Shown here: piece after piece, positions 1 through 7,997 of the stretch
Layout of the letters: each line of letters begins with the position of its first letter
How positions within the stretch are numbered: position 1 is the first letter of the stretch
From: an uncultured Caulobacteraceae bacterium
Lineage (GTDB): Bacteria > Pseudomonadota > Alphaproteobacteria > Caulobacterales > Caulobacteraceae
Direction of reading: 5' to 3'
NCBI GenBank assembly: GCA_937138625.1
Contig: CAKZPF010000007.1
Coordinates: 1-64,000, forward strand
Length of the DNA: 64,000 nucleotides
Translations under genes and position numbers: made by a program
Notes under the pieces: model-generated
What the model saw: only the letters and a program-made list of their open reading frames with translations
Databases searched by the model: none
What the model was told of the DNA's origin: nothing

Positions 1-295
1 CGCGCCATGCGCTGCGCGCGGCTCCACGGGGGCGGTGTAAACACCGGTGCACAGTCGTGCACGCCACGGCCAAGGCCGTGGGTACAAATCGTTCGTGCCA
101 TGCGCTGCGCGCAAGAAAATACGAGAGAACCACACAACACCGCTAAATATCTGGCAAACCGTAGGCGACAACAAAGTCCGCAACCGTCACGCCCGTCATG
201 ACGGCAAAGTCTTGTCTTGGGATCCACGACCTTGACGAAGCACCAGGCGGGCGGCACAGTCCGGGGCTCAACCCGATCATAAACCGGAGCCCCCC
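1..295. other. Noncoding region upstream of pepN with short repeats
   Basis: No convincing gene is seen here. The stretch holds a 16-bp direct repeat (GCCATGCGCTGCGCGC at 4-19 and 97-112), a perfect 8-bp inverted repeat with a 2-nt centre (64-81), and a 12-bp palindrome CCGTCATGACGG (193-204). Whatever lies to the left is cut off by the window edge. The short open frames here have no ribosome binding site or recognisable product. The repeats may belong to a dispersed intergenic repeat family, but only these copies are visible. Confidence 0.5.
263..293 (+). promoter_or_regulatory. Hairpin overlapping the pepN ribosome binding site
   Basis: GGGGCTC (263-269) is perfectly complementary to GAGCCCC (287-293) across a 17-nt loop. 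The right arm covers the GAG of the only Shine-Dalgarno-like stretch (CCGGAG) ahead of the ATG at 296. In mRNA this would mask the start region of pepN. That it is regulatory is inference from base pairing only. Confidence 0.3.
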
Positions 296-2896
296 ATGCG
301 CGACGCCAATCCCCAGGCCATTTATCTGAAAGATTACAAAGCCCCTAGCCATAAAATTCACAGCCTGGATTTGGATTTCACCCTCAAGCCCAGCGCCACT
401 CGCGTCAAGGCCAAGCTTGAAATCAGCCGCCAAGACGACACCGCCACCAGCCTGCGTCTGCACGGCGAGCAGATGAAGCTGATCACCGTGGTCATCAACG
501 GCCAGCCGCTGACGCCCGCGCAATACGCCGTCGATGACGAAAGCCTGAGCCTGATCGCGCCCCCGGCCGAATTCACGCTGGAAACCGAGGTGGAGATCGA
601 CCCCAGTGCCAACACGGCGCTCGAGGGGCTTTATATGTCCGCCGGGCGCTTTTGCACCCAATGCGAAGCCGAAGGCTTTCGGCGCATCACCTATATGCTG
701 GACCGGCCCGATGTGCTGACCACCTATCGGGTGCGCATGGCCGCCGACAAGGCCCAATTCCCCCGCCTGTTGTCCAATGGCAATCTGGTGGACAGTGGCG
801 AACAGGACAACGGCTGGCATTATGCGGTTTGGGAAGACCCCTTCCCCAAGCCCAGTTATTTGTTCGCACTGGTGGCCGGAACCTATGATGTGTTTGAAGA
901 CACATTCACCACTTGTACAGGGCGCACCATTGATCTGAAAATCTATACGGATGTGGGCGAAAGCCACAAAGCCGCCTATGCCATGGACGCGCTGAAGCGA
1001 TCGATGCGCTGGGACGAAGAGGCCTTTGGCCGCGAATATGATCTGGATCTGTTTATGATCGTCGCGGTGCGGGATTTCAATTTTGGGGCTATGGAAAACA
1101 AGGGGTTGAACATTTTCAACTCGGCTTATTTGTTGGCAGATCAGAAACTGGCCACCGATGCCGATTACGAAGCCATCGAAGGCATTGTGGCCCACGAATA
1201 TTTCCACAACTGGACCGGCAACCGCATCACCTGCCGCGACTGGTTTCAGCTGTGCTTGAAAGAAGGCCTGACGGTCTATCGCGACCAGGAGTTTTCCGCC
1301 AGCCAGCGCGGTGCGGCCATCACCCGCATCAAAGACGTTAAGGCCCTGCGCAGCCGCCAGTTCACCGAAGATGACGGCCCATTGGCCCACCCCGTGCGGC
1401 CCGATCATTTTGTCGAGATCAACAACTTCTACACGGCCACGGTCTATGAAAAAGGGGCCGAGCTGATCCGCATGCTGGCGTTGATGCTGGGCGCTGAGAC
1501 CTTCCGCAAGGGTATGGATCTTTATTTCAATCGCCATGATGGCGAAGCCACCACCATCGAGGCCTTTTTGGCCTGTTTCGCTGAGGCATCAAACCGGGAC
1601 CTCGGTGCTTTTCAGCAGTGGTATCACCAAGCGGGCCGACCGCGTGTCAGCCTGCAAAGCCATTGGGATGACAGCGCCAAGCGCCTGACCCTGTCCGCCC
1701 GCCAAAGCACACCGGCCACCCCCGGCCAACCCGATAAGCGCCCCATGGTCATTCCCATCCGCACGGGTCTGGTGAACGGCAATGGCGATACCGTGCGCGA
1801 GGAGGTCTTGGTGCTGGATCAGGCTGAAAAAACCTGGACCTTTGATGACCTGACTGAGGAGCCCGCGGTCAGCGCCTTGCGGGGTTTTTCCGCGCCCATC
1901 ACGCTCAATTTCCAACAAGACCAGAGCCTGTCGGACCGGCTGATGGCCCACGATGCTGACTGGTTCAACCGCTGGGAATTGCAACAAGAAACCCTGAAAG
2001 ATCTGGCCCTGGCCAATGGCGCGCTTAAGGCCCTTGACGATACAGCCGGCCGGTTCAACGCCATCGCCCAGGCCCTGCGCACCACCCTTGAAAACCCAGA
2101 CGTTGACACAGCCTTCAAGGCCCTGTGCCTCAGCCTGCCCACCGAGCGGGAAATCAGCCAAAGCCTGGATGTGATCAACCCCGACGCCGTGCACGAGGGC
2201 CACGAGACCTTGCGTTATGACCTGGCCACGACCCTGAGTGATCTGTTGGGCCCATTGGCCAAAGCGCCCTCGCCCAGCCCGTTTGCGCCCGATGCGGCCT
2301 CGGCGGGGCAACGGGCCCTGCGCAATGCGGCCCTGGGGCTGCTGGCGGCTTTGAAAGACGACGAAGCCCGTGCCCTGGCCCAGACGGCCTTTGACAGCGC
2401 TGACAACATGACCGATGAGCTCGCGGCCCTGTCGGTGTTGATGGGCTTGGGCGGCGAGACCTATGCTGCGGCTCGTGATCGGTTCTATGAGACCTACAAA
2501 GCCGAGCCCCTGGTCGTGGACAAATGGTTCAGCCTGCAGGCCCGCGATCCTCACAACAGCGCCCAAGACATGCGCCGCCTGATGGACCACCCGGCTTTTG
2601 ATGGCAGTAACCCTAATCGTCTGCGCGCCATTGTACAGGTTTTTGCTCTGATGAACCCCACGCAATTCCACGATCTCGATGGTGCGGGCTATGAATTTTT
2701 GGCCGATCAGATCTTGGCGGTGGATGGCAAGAATGCCTCGCTGGCGGCGCGTTTGACCGGTGCCTTCGAGAGCTGGCGACGCTACAGCCCCCCTCGCCAA
2801 GAGGCCATGAAGCGTCAATTGCAGCGGATTTTGGCACACGAAAATCTCAGCAAGAACACCCGCGAGCAAGCCAGCAAAATTTTGGGCACCACCTAG
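296..2896 (+). CDS. pepN: Aminopeptidase N (M1 family zinc metallopeptidase)
   Basis: An 866-aa M1 metallopeptidase that removes N-terminal residues from peptides, expected in the cytoplasm. The exopeptidase motif GAMEN is at residues 264-268. The zinc site is HEYFH at 300-304, with the third ligand Glu323 in KEGLT, which gives the HExxH-x18-E spacing. The segment NNFYTATVYEKGAEL carries the conserved catalytic tyrosine region. Length and the alpha-helical C-terminal half match the proteobacterial PepN (E. coli) type. The ATG at 296 follows CCGGAG with normal spacing. It is the first gene of the window; an EAL-domain gene follows after 66 bp on the same strand. The identification is firm. Confidence 0.97.
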   Translation: MRDANPQAIYLKDYKAPSHKIHSLDLDFTLKPSATRVKAKLEISRQDDTATSLRLHGEQMKLITVVINGQPLTPAQYAVDDESLSLIAPPAEFTLETEVEIDPSANTALEGLYMSAGRFCTQCEAEGFRRITYMLDRPDVLTTYRVRMAADKAQFPRLLSNGNLVDSGEQDNGWHYAVWEDPFPKPSYLFALVAGTYDVFEDTFTTCTGRTIDLKIYTDVGESHKAAYAMDALKRSMRWDEEAFGREYDLDLFMIVAVRDFNFGAMENKGLNIFNSAYLLADQKLATDADYEAIEGIVAHEYFHNWTGNRITCRDWFQLCLKEGLTVYRDQEFSASQRGAAITRIKDVKALRSRQFTEDDGPLAHPVRPDHFVEINNFYTATVYEKGAELIRMLALMLGAETFRKGMDLYFNRHDGEATTIEAFLACFAEASNRDLGAFQQWYHQAGRPRVSLQSHWDDSAKRLTLSARQSTPATPGQPDKRPMVIPIRTGLVNGNGDTVREEVLVLDQAEKTWTFDDLTEEPAVSALRGFSAPITLNFQQDQSLSDRLMAHDADWFNRWELQQETLKDLALANGALKALDDTAGRFNAIAQALRTTLENPDVDTAFKALCLSLPTEREISQSLDVINPDAVHEGHETLRYDLATTLSDLLGPLAKAPSPSPFAPDAASAGQRALRNAALGLLAALKDDEARALAQTAFDSADNMTDELAALSVLMGLGGETYAAARDRFYETYKAEPLVVDKWFSLQARDPHNSAQDMRRLMDHPAFDGSNPNRLRAIVQVFALMNPTQFHDLDGAGYEFLADQILAVDGKNASLAARLTGAFESWRRYSPPRQEAMKRQLQRILAHENLSKNTREQASKILGTT

Positions 2897-2962
2897 GCGC
2901 GTGCACGGGCTTTGTTAAGGCTTTTGCCGTAAGGTTTTCTCCGAGACAATCAGAGTGACCTT

Positions 2963-4588
2963 ATGGATATCAAAGCCCAACGTAACCGCTTTATGGCCTT
3001 TTCTTTTGCTGGCGCCGACCTGTTGCTGGAGGTCAGCCCCGCCGGCACGGTGACCTTTGCCGTGGGCGCGGGTGGGCATATGATCGGGGCGGGTGCCGAG
3101 ACCCTGATGGGCAAACCGGTCGAGGATCTGTTTGCCGACAGCGACCGCACCTTGATTCACCATATCGCCAAGACCGTCACCCCAGGCCGTCGCTTTGGCC
3201 CACTGGGCGTGAAGATTGTTACCGGCAAAGACGAAACCACCAAGGATGTGTCCTTGAACGGTTGCCGTTGGCCCGGCGAGAAAAATCTGTTCCTGACCAT
3301 TTCCCAAGCCGCCCCCATTGGCCCCGCCAGCACCACCGCCAAACGGGACGGCGAGACGGGCCTGGTGAGCAAGGATGATTTTGAAAACACGGCCTCTGAG
3401 GCCCTGGAAAGCGCGCGCGCCGCAGGCATTGACGTTAAGCTGACCATGATCGAGTTTGGTGAACAAGACGAGATGCTGGCGCGGCTGAACCAAGGTGAGC
3501 GCAAAGAGTTCCTGGGTCGCATCGGCGCGATTTTGCGTGGGGCCTCGTTTGCCGATGCCACCACCGAAGTGGCCAAGGGCCGCTACAGCGTCATGCACGA
3601 CGCCAAGATCGACCCGAAAAACATCGAACGGGACCTGGCCGAGGCCTCGAAAGATGCCGACCCCAACGGCATCGGCGTGCAGATCAACCGCTCGACCTTG
3701 GATATCGAAGACGACATGAGCAACGAGGACGCCGCCCGCGCCCTGGTGTTTGCTGTCGATACCTTTTCCAAAACCGTCGAAGGCAGCTTCAATTTGGGCT
3801 CGATGTCCGGCGCGCTCGAGCGCATGATGAACGAAACTCAAGAGCGCATCAAAGCCTTCAAAGCTGCCGTTGCCGAAAAGCGTCTGACCTTCGTGGCCCA
3901 GCCCATTGTTGACTTGAAGACCCGGCAGACCCACCATCACGAGCTGTTGGTGCGCTTCAAAGACGGCGAAAGCCCGTTTGAAACCGTGTCTTTTGCCGAA
4001 AAGGTCGGCATCATTTCCGATCTGGATTTTGCTGCCACCGAATTTGCCCTGAAATTCATCAGCGAAAACAAATCTCGCCCTGACGTGGGCCTGGCGGTGA
4101 ACCTGTCGGGGCACAGTTTGCAAAACGAACAGTTCGGCATCACGCTTTTGCGGCTGCTGAATAAGGTCGATTTTTTGCGCAACCGCCTGTTGTTCGAAGT
4201 GACGGAGTCGTCCGAGATCACCGACCTGGATATCGTCAACAGGACCCTGCAGAAAATCCGGAAACTGGGTCACAAGGTCTGTATGGATGACTTTGGGGCT
4301 GGGGCCGCTGCCTTTCAGTATTTGCGCGCGCTCGAGGTCGATTACGTTAAGCTCGATGGCGTTTATGTGCGCCAATGTCTGGCCGATCGCAAAGACGCCA
4401 TGATGCTGAAAGCCATGGCGGGATTGTGCCGAGACCTGAAGATCAAAACCATTGCCGAAATGATTGAAAATGAAGACCAAATCAAGCTTTTGACGGCTAT
4501 CGGCGTTGGTCAAGGCCAAGGCTGGTTGTTCGGCAAGCCGGTGCCCGTTGATCACATTGTGCAGCTGAACCGCCCCAACGTGGCCTAA
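2963..4588 (+). CDS. EAL-domain protein (putative c-di-GMP phosphodiesterase) with PAS-like N-terminus
   Basis: A 541-aa soluble protein. Residues 1-120 look PAS-like (VSPAGTVTFAVG, GKPVEDLF). A middle region of about 130-270 resembles a degenerate GGDEF-type or linker segment. The C-terminal 290-535 is an EAL domain. The signature reads ELL (E327) instead of EAL. The other catalytic and metal-binding positions look kept: VNLSGHSL, FEVTESSE, the DDFG pair D442-D443, VKLDG, and AEMIENEDQ. It may therefore hydrolyse c-di-GMP or merely bind it. No membrane segment or signal peptide is seen, so it is probably a cytosolic sensor-effector. The ribosome binding site is weak. The next gene is a sensor kinase on the same strand, 124 bp away. 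Confidence 0.85.
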   Translation: MDIKAQRNRFMAFSFAGADLLLEVSPAGTVTFAVGAGGHMIGAGAETLMGKPVEDLFADSDRTLIHHIAKTVTPGRRFGPLGVKIVTGKDETTKDVSLNGCRWPGEKNLFLTISQAAPIGPASTTAKRDGETGLVSKDDFENTASEALESARAAGIDVKLTMIEFGEQDEMLARLNQGERKEFLGRIGAILRGASFADATTEVAKGRYSVMHDAKIDPKNIERDLAEASKDADPNGIGVQINRSTLDIEDDMSNEDAARALVFAVDTFSKTVEGSFNLGSMSGALERMMNETQERIKAFKAAVAEKRLTFVAQPIVDLKTRQTHHHELLVRFKDGESPFETVSFAEKVGIISDLDFAATEFALKFISENKSRPDVGLAVNLSGHSLQNEQFGITLLRLLNKVDFLRNRLLFEVTESSEITDLDIVNRTLQKIRKLGHKVCMDDFGAGAAAFQYLRALEVDYVKLDGVYVRQCLADRKDAMMLKAMAGLCRDLKIKTIAEMIENEDQIKLLTAIGVGQGQGWLFGKPVPVDHIVQLNRPNVA

Positions 4589-4712
4589 ACCACGCCCCCA
4601 GCCCGCTGTTCGTGCCGTCCTGCGTTCAAAAGGCGACAGGCGCGCGCTTTTCCACAGAATTCGATAACGAATCGTCGACACCGCCTGCGTTACAGACGTA
4701 ACCTTTTCGTTA

Positions 4713-7403
4713 ATGCGAATCACTCGGGGGACCAGGGCTGGCAAACAGGGCAGCGACCGCATCGTTTTGGCGGCGCAGGACAGCTCTATTCCCACCGCCG
4801 GTGATCGATTGGCAAGCGAGGTACACCCGGTGGCTGACCGTTACACAGCAGATGACCGCCCCCCATCGGAGGCGCAGTTTCGTGCCACGCCGCAAGGGGC
4901 CCGTGGTGGCGGTTTGCGCCGTCGGCATCAGGCCCAGCGCTCTGAGCCCACAGGGTTTCTGGTCAAGTTCACCATTTGGGTGGCCATCATCGGCATTTTT
5001 CTGTTCGCCTGGTTGTCGGTCAAAAAACTGGACGACGAGCTGAAAAGTGCCTTCTCCGAGGCCGCACGCGGCCGCATCCAACAAGCCGAGCTGATCAGCG
5101 CTCGCATTGATGGCCAGTTGACCGCCCTGCGCAGCGCCATGGTCGCCGCCGTTGATACCGTGCCCATGACCGATGACCAACAAGGGGCCGCCAACACCGC
5201 CGCCGAAAGCGCACTCAGTGCCGCCCGCAGCTCGGCCAATGCCATTGCCGTTATCGGCCCCAGCGGGCAATTGACCCTGGTGGGCCAAGCCGAAGGCGCC
5301 AATTGGGCCGCGGCCTATGACAGTGCACGGCGCAGCGTCAACGGGGCCTGGCTGGGCACACCAGACACGGACGCCCGCCGCTGGTCGTTCACCGCCGTGC
5401 CCACACCGTTTGATGGTGGCAAGGCGCTGATGATCGCCGCCACCGACATGGGGCGCTTCCTGCCCCGCCCCAGCCCCACAGAACGCGTGGTGGTGGCCGA
5501 CCGCAACGGCCGCGTGTTGTCAATATCGACCGCCGAGTCCGTGGGCGAGGAGATGAGCGTCTATGCCCTGTTGGGTCTTGAGGGCCAAATTTTGGAAACC
5601 CCAACACCCGAGTTCGCGGCCACAGAGACGCCCGAGGGCCAAGAGTTTTACGTCTCGGTGGCACCGGCTGCTGGTGGCGCGTTGCTGGTGGGCTCAGGCT
5701 TGAAAACTGACGCCTTTGAACGCGCCTGGCGTATTGAGCTCGCGCAAAACATGTTGGTGATTTTGGGGCCGTTGATGATCGCGGCCTTGTTGGCGGCCTT
5801 TGTCTGGAAACAGGCGAAAAACGCCGAGGCCTCAAAGCGCGCTTGGATGCAGTCGGAACGTCGTTTCCGCGCCGCGGTTGAGGCCGCACGCGCCGGCGTG
5901 TTTGAGTGGGATTTCGTCCACCAAGTCGTCTATTTGTCCGATGTGATGGCGGCGATGATCGGCATGGTGCCCGGCATGCACCCGGCCCACGAGCTGATGA
6001 AACGCATCGCCCCCCAAGACCAAGATCGGGTCGAGGCCGCCTTGCGCTCGGCGCGCAGTTACGGCGCGTTTGATGCCTCCTTCCGGGTATTGGGGCCGAA
6101 AGATCGCTATGTTTGGATCAACGCCCGCGCTCAATCCCTCAGCCAACCGGCCGAGACCGGTGGCTTTGAGGGTGTGGTGGGCGTGGCGCTGGATATCACC
6201 GAGGAAAAACTGGCCCAAGCCCGCGCCGAGGCCGCCGAGGTGCGCCTGCGCGACGCCATTGAAAACGTGCCCGAGGCCTTTGCCTATTGGGATGTGCGTG
6301 GTCGTTTGGTCATCGCCAACCATTTGTTGGTGGAGTTTTTCTCGCTCGATCCCAAAGTCTTGCAGGTGGGCGCAAGCCTTGAGGCCGTGACGCTGGCGAT
6401 GGCGGCCAATGTGGCGGGTTCGGAAACGCTGGAAGATGGCATCAAGGAGCTGCAGCTGCGCTCGGGCCGTTGGGTGCGCTGGGCCGAACGGCACACGTCC
6501 GATGGCGGTGTCGTGGGCGTGGGCTCGGACATCACCGACATCAAGCGCGAAGTGTCCGAACGCCAACGCCGTGAAGAGGCCCTGGAAGAGGTCAACACCA
6601 AGCTGGTGAAACGCGAGGAAGCGCTGGAGGATCTGGCCAAAAAGTACGAGCAAGAAAAGGTCAAGGCCGAGGACGCGAGCCGCGCCAAATCAGAATTCCT
6701 AGCCAATATGAGCCATGAGCTGCGCACCCCCCTGAACGCCATCAATGGCTTTTCCGAGATCATGCAGCAAGAGCTGTTCGGCCCCTTGGGCGACACGCGC
6801 TACAAGGATTATGTCAATGACATTCTGGCCAGCGGCAAGCATTTGCTGTCGTTGATCAATGATATTTTGGATATGTCGAAAATCGAGGCCGGCAAGCTCG
6901 ATCTGAAGCGTGAGCCCTTGTATGTGGATGAAATTGCTTCGGATTGTTTGCGGGTGATCCGCCAACGCGCTGATGCGGCCAAGGTCAAGCTGGTGTCTGA
7001 TTACGGCGGCCTGCCTGAGGTCGAGGCCGATTATCGCGCCATCAAACAGATCATGCTGAATCTGTTGTCCAATGCCATCAAATTCACCCCTGAAGGCGGG
7101 CGTGTGATCCTGACCGGGCGGGTCATTCGGGATTTTGTGGTGATTTCGGTCACGGACACGGGCATTGGCATTGCCGAAGATGACATCGACAAGCTGGCCA
7201 AGCCGTTCTCGCAGATCGAAAATCAGCACTCGAAGACCTATCAGGGCACGGGCTTGGGCCTGGCGCTCTCTAAATCTTTGATCGAGCTGCATGGCGGCAG
7301 CCTAAAAATCACCAGCAAACTGGGCCAAGGCACCACCGTCAGCTTCACCCTGCCCCGTCTGCACAGCGACGAAGCCCCCGAGCCCAAAGCCGCGGTGGTG
7401 TAA
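4713..7403 (+). CDS. Membrane PAS-domain sensor histidine kinase
   Basis: An 896-aa membrane sensor kinase. A first transmembrane segment (about residues 82-104) and a second (about 347-365) flank a large periplasmic domain. Two PAS domains follow (about 385-500 with a typical VALDITEEK end, and 510-620 with VGSDITDIK), then a coiled-coil linker. The dimerisation/phosphoacceptor box SHELRTPLNAINGF has His668. The ATPase lobe contains NLLSNAIKFTPEGG, DTGIGIAEDD and TGLGLALSKS. No receiver domain is attached, so its partner lies elsewhere. The first ATG at 4713 has no clear Shine-Dalgarno. An in-frame GTG at 4830 preceded by GAGG with 8-nt spacing is a good alternative and removes 39 residues. 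The signal is unknown. A bidirectional terminator follows the stop codon. Confidence 0.93.
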   Translation: MRITRGTRAGKQGSDRIVLAAQDSSIPTAGDRLASEVHPVADRYTADDRPPSEAQFRATPQGARGGGLRRRHQAQRSEPTGFLVKFTIWVAIIGIFLFAWLSVKKLDDELKSAFSEAARGRIQQAELISARIDGQLTALRSAMVAAVDTVPMTDDQQGAANTAAESALSAARSSANAIAVIGPSGQLTLVGQAEGANWAAAYDSARRSVNGAWLGTPDTDARRWSFTAVPTPFDGGKALMIAATDMGRFLPRPSPTERVVVADRNGRVLSISTAESVGEEMSVYALLGLEGQILETPTPEFAATETPEGQEFYVSVAPAAGGALLVGSGLKTDAFERAWRIELAQNMLVILGPLMIAALLAAFVWKQAKNAEASKRAWMQSERRFRAAVEAARAGVFEWDFVHQVVYLSDVMAAMIGMVPGMHPAHELMKRIAPQDQDRVEAALRSARSYGAFDASFRVLGPKDRYVWINARAQSLSQPAETGGFEGVVGVALDITEEKLAQARAEAAEVRLRDAIENVPEAFAYWDVRGRLVIANHLLVEFFSLDPKVLQVGASLEAVTLAMAANVAGSETLEDGIKELQLRSGRWVRWAERHTSDGGVVGVGSDITDIKREVSERQRREEALEEVNTKLVKREEALEDLAKKYEQEKVKAEDASRAKSEFLANMSHELRTPLNAINGFSEIMQQELFGPLGDTRYKDYVNDILASGKHLLSLINDILDMSKIEAGKLDLKREPLYVDEIASDCLRVIRQRADAAKVKLVSDYGGLPEVEADYRAIKQIMLNLLSNAIKFTPEGGRVILTGRVIRDFVVISVTDTGIGIAEDDIDKLAKPFSQIENQHSKTYQGTGLGLALSKSLIELHGGSLKITSKLGQGTTVSFTLPRLHSDEAPEPKAAVV

Positions 7404-7422
7404 GCCTTGTGTTCAAAAACAG

Positions 7423-7452
7423 AAACGCCGCGGCGATGACCACGGCGTTTTG
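7423..7452. terminator. Bidirectional intrinsic terminator
   Basis: AAACGCCGCGG pairs with CCACGGCGTTT around a 6-nt loop with one internal mismatch. A T-run follows on the plus strand and A-rich sequence precedes it, which gives a T-run on the other strand. It lies between the convergent sensor-kinase and EF-hand genes and can serve both. Confidence 0.75.
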
Positions 7453-7484
7453 TTCAAGGATCGGTCTTTATCATCAAAGCTTGA

Positions 7485-7952
7485 CTACTGACCCGCTGCC
7501 TCTTTTTTGGCTTTCCACTTGGCCTTCATGTTTTCACGGGCGGCCATGCGCTCGGATTTGTCGATCATATTGTCGCCATTGGCGTCAACCTTTTCAAACC
7601 GAGCCTTCTGCGGGGCCGCAAACTCGGCTTGGCTGATTTTGCCGTCTTTGTTGGTGTCGAGATGACTGAATTGCATTTGACGACGCTGTGCCATTTTTTC
7701 GGCCATGCGCTTTTGCATCATCTCGTCGTGCTGGCGCATTTCAGCGTCCGTGATGTTGCCATCACCATTGGCATCTAAGCTTTCAAACTTTTTCATATGC
7801 ATGGCTTGGGCTTCGGACATGCTCAGTTTGCCATCGCCATTGGCATCCAGGCTCATCTTGCCGTGCCCCCCTTTGTGGTGATCGGCAACGGCCGCCGTCG
7901 TCAGGCCCAGCGCCAAAACGGGCGCTATCCAAAGTGTCGATTTCAGGTTCAT
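7485..7952 (-). CDS. Secreted EF-hand calcium-binding protein
   Basis: A 155-aa protein with an N-terminal signal peptide (MNLKSTLWIAPVLALGLTTAAVA) and four EF-hand loops: DANGDGKLSMSE, DANGDGNITDAE, DTNKDGKISQAE and DANGDNMIDKSE. Each has the acidic residues at loop positions 1, 3, 5 and 12 expected for Ca2+ binding. The region between hands 2 and 3 is rich in Met, Gln, Lys and Arg, and the C-terminus is basic. It is probably periplasmic. The start has a strong AGGAGG site with good spacing. It follows glnE on the same strand (45 bp gap) but with its own ribosome binding site. Calcium binding is inferred from the motifs; the physiological role is unknown. Confidence 0.88.
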   Translation of the reverse strand: MNLKSTLWIAPVLALGLTTAAVADHHKGGHGKMSLDANGDGKLSMSEAQAMHMKKFESLDANGDGNITDAEMRQHDEMMQKRMAEKMAQRRQMQFSHLDTNKDGKISQAEFAAPQKARFEKVDANGDNMIDKSERMAARENMKAKWKAKKEAAGQ

Positions 7953-7997
7953 AAGGTCCTCCTCTGTCGTGGTGTCCCTGCTCCCATACCGCCAGGC

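Noticed and set aside
143-4795. Long minus-strand open frames opposite pepN and the EAL gene
   Set aside because: They are antisense shadows of well-supported genes in GC-rich sequence, without ribosome binding sites or recognisable products.
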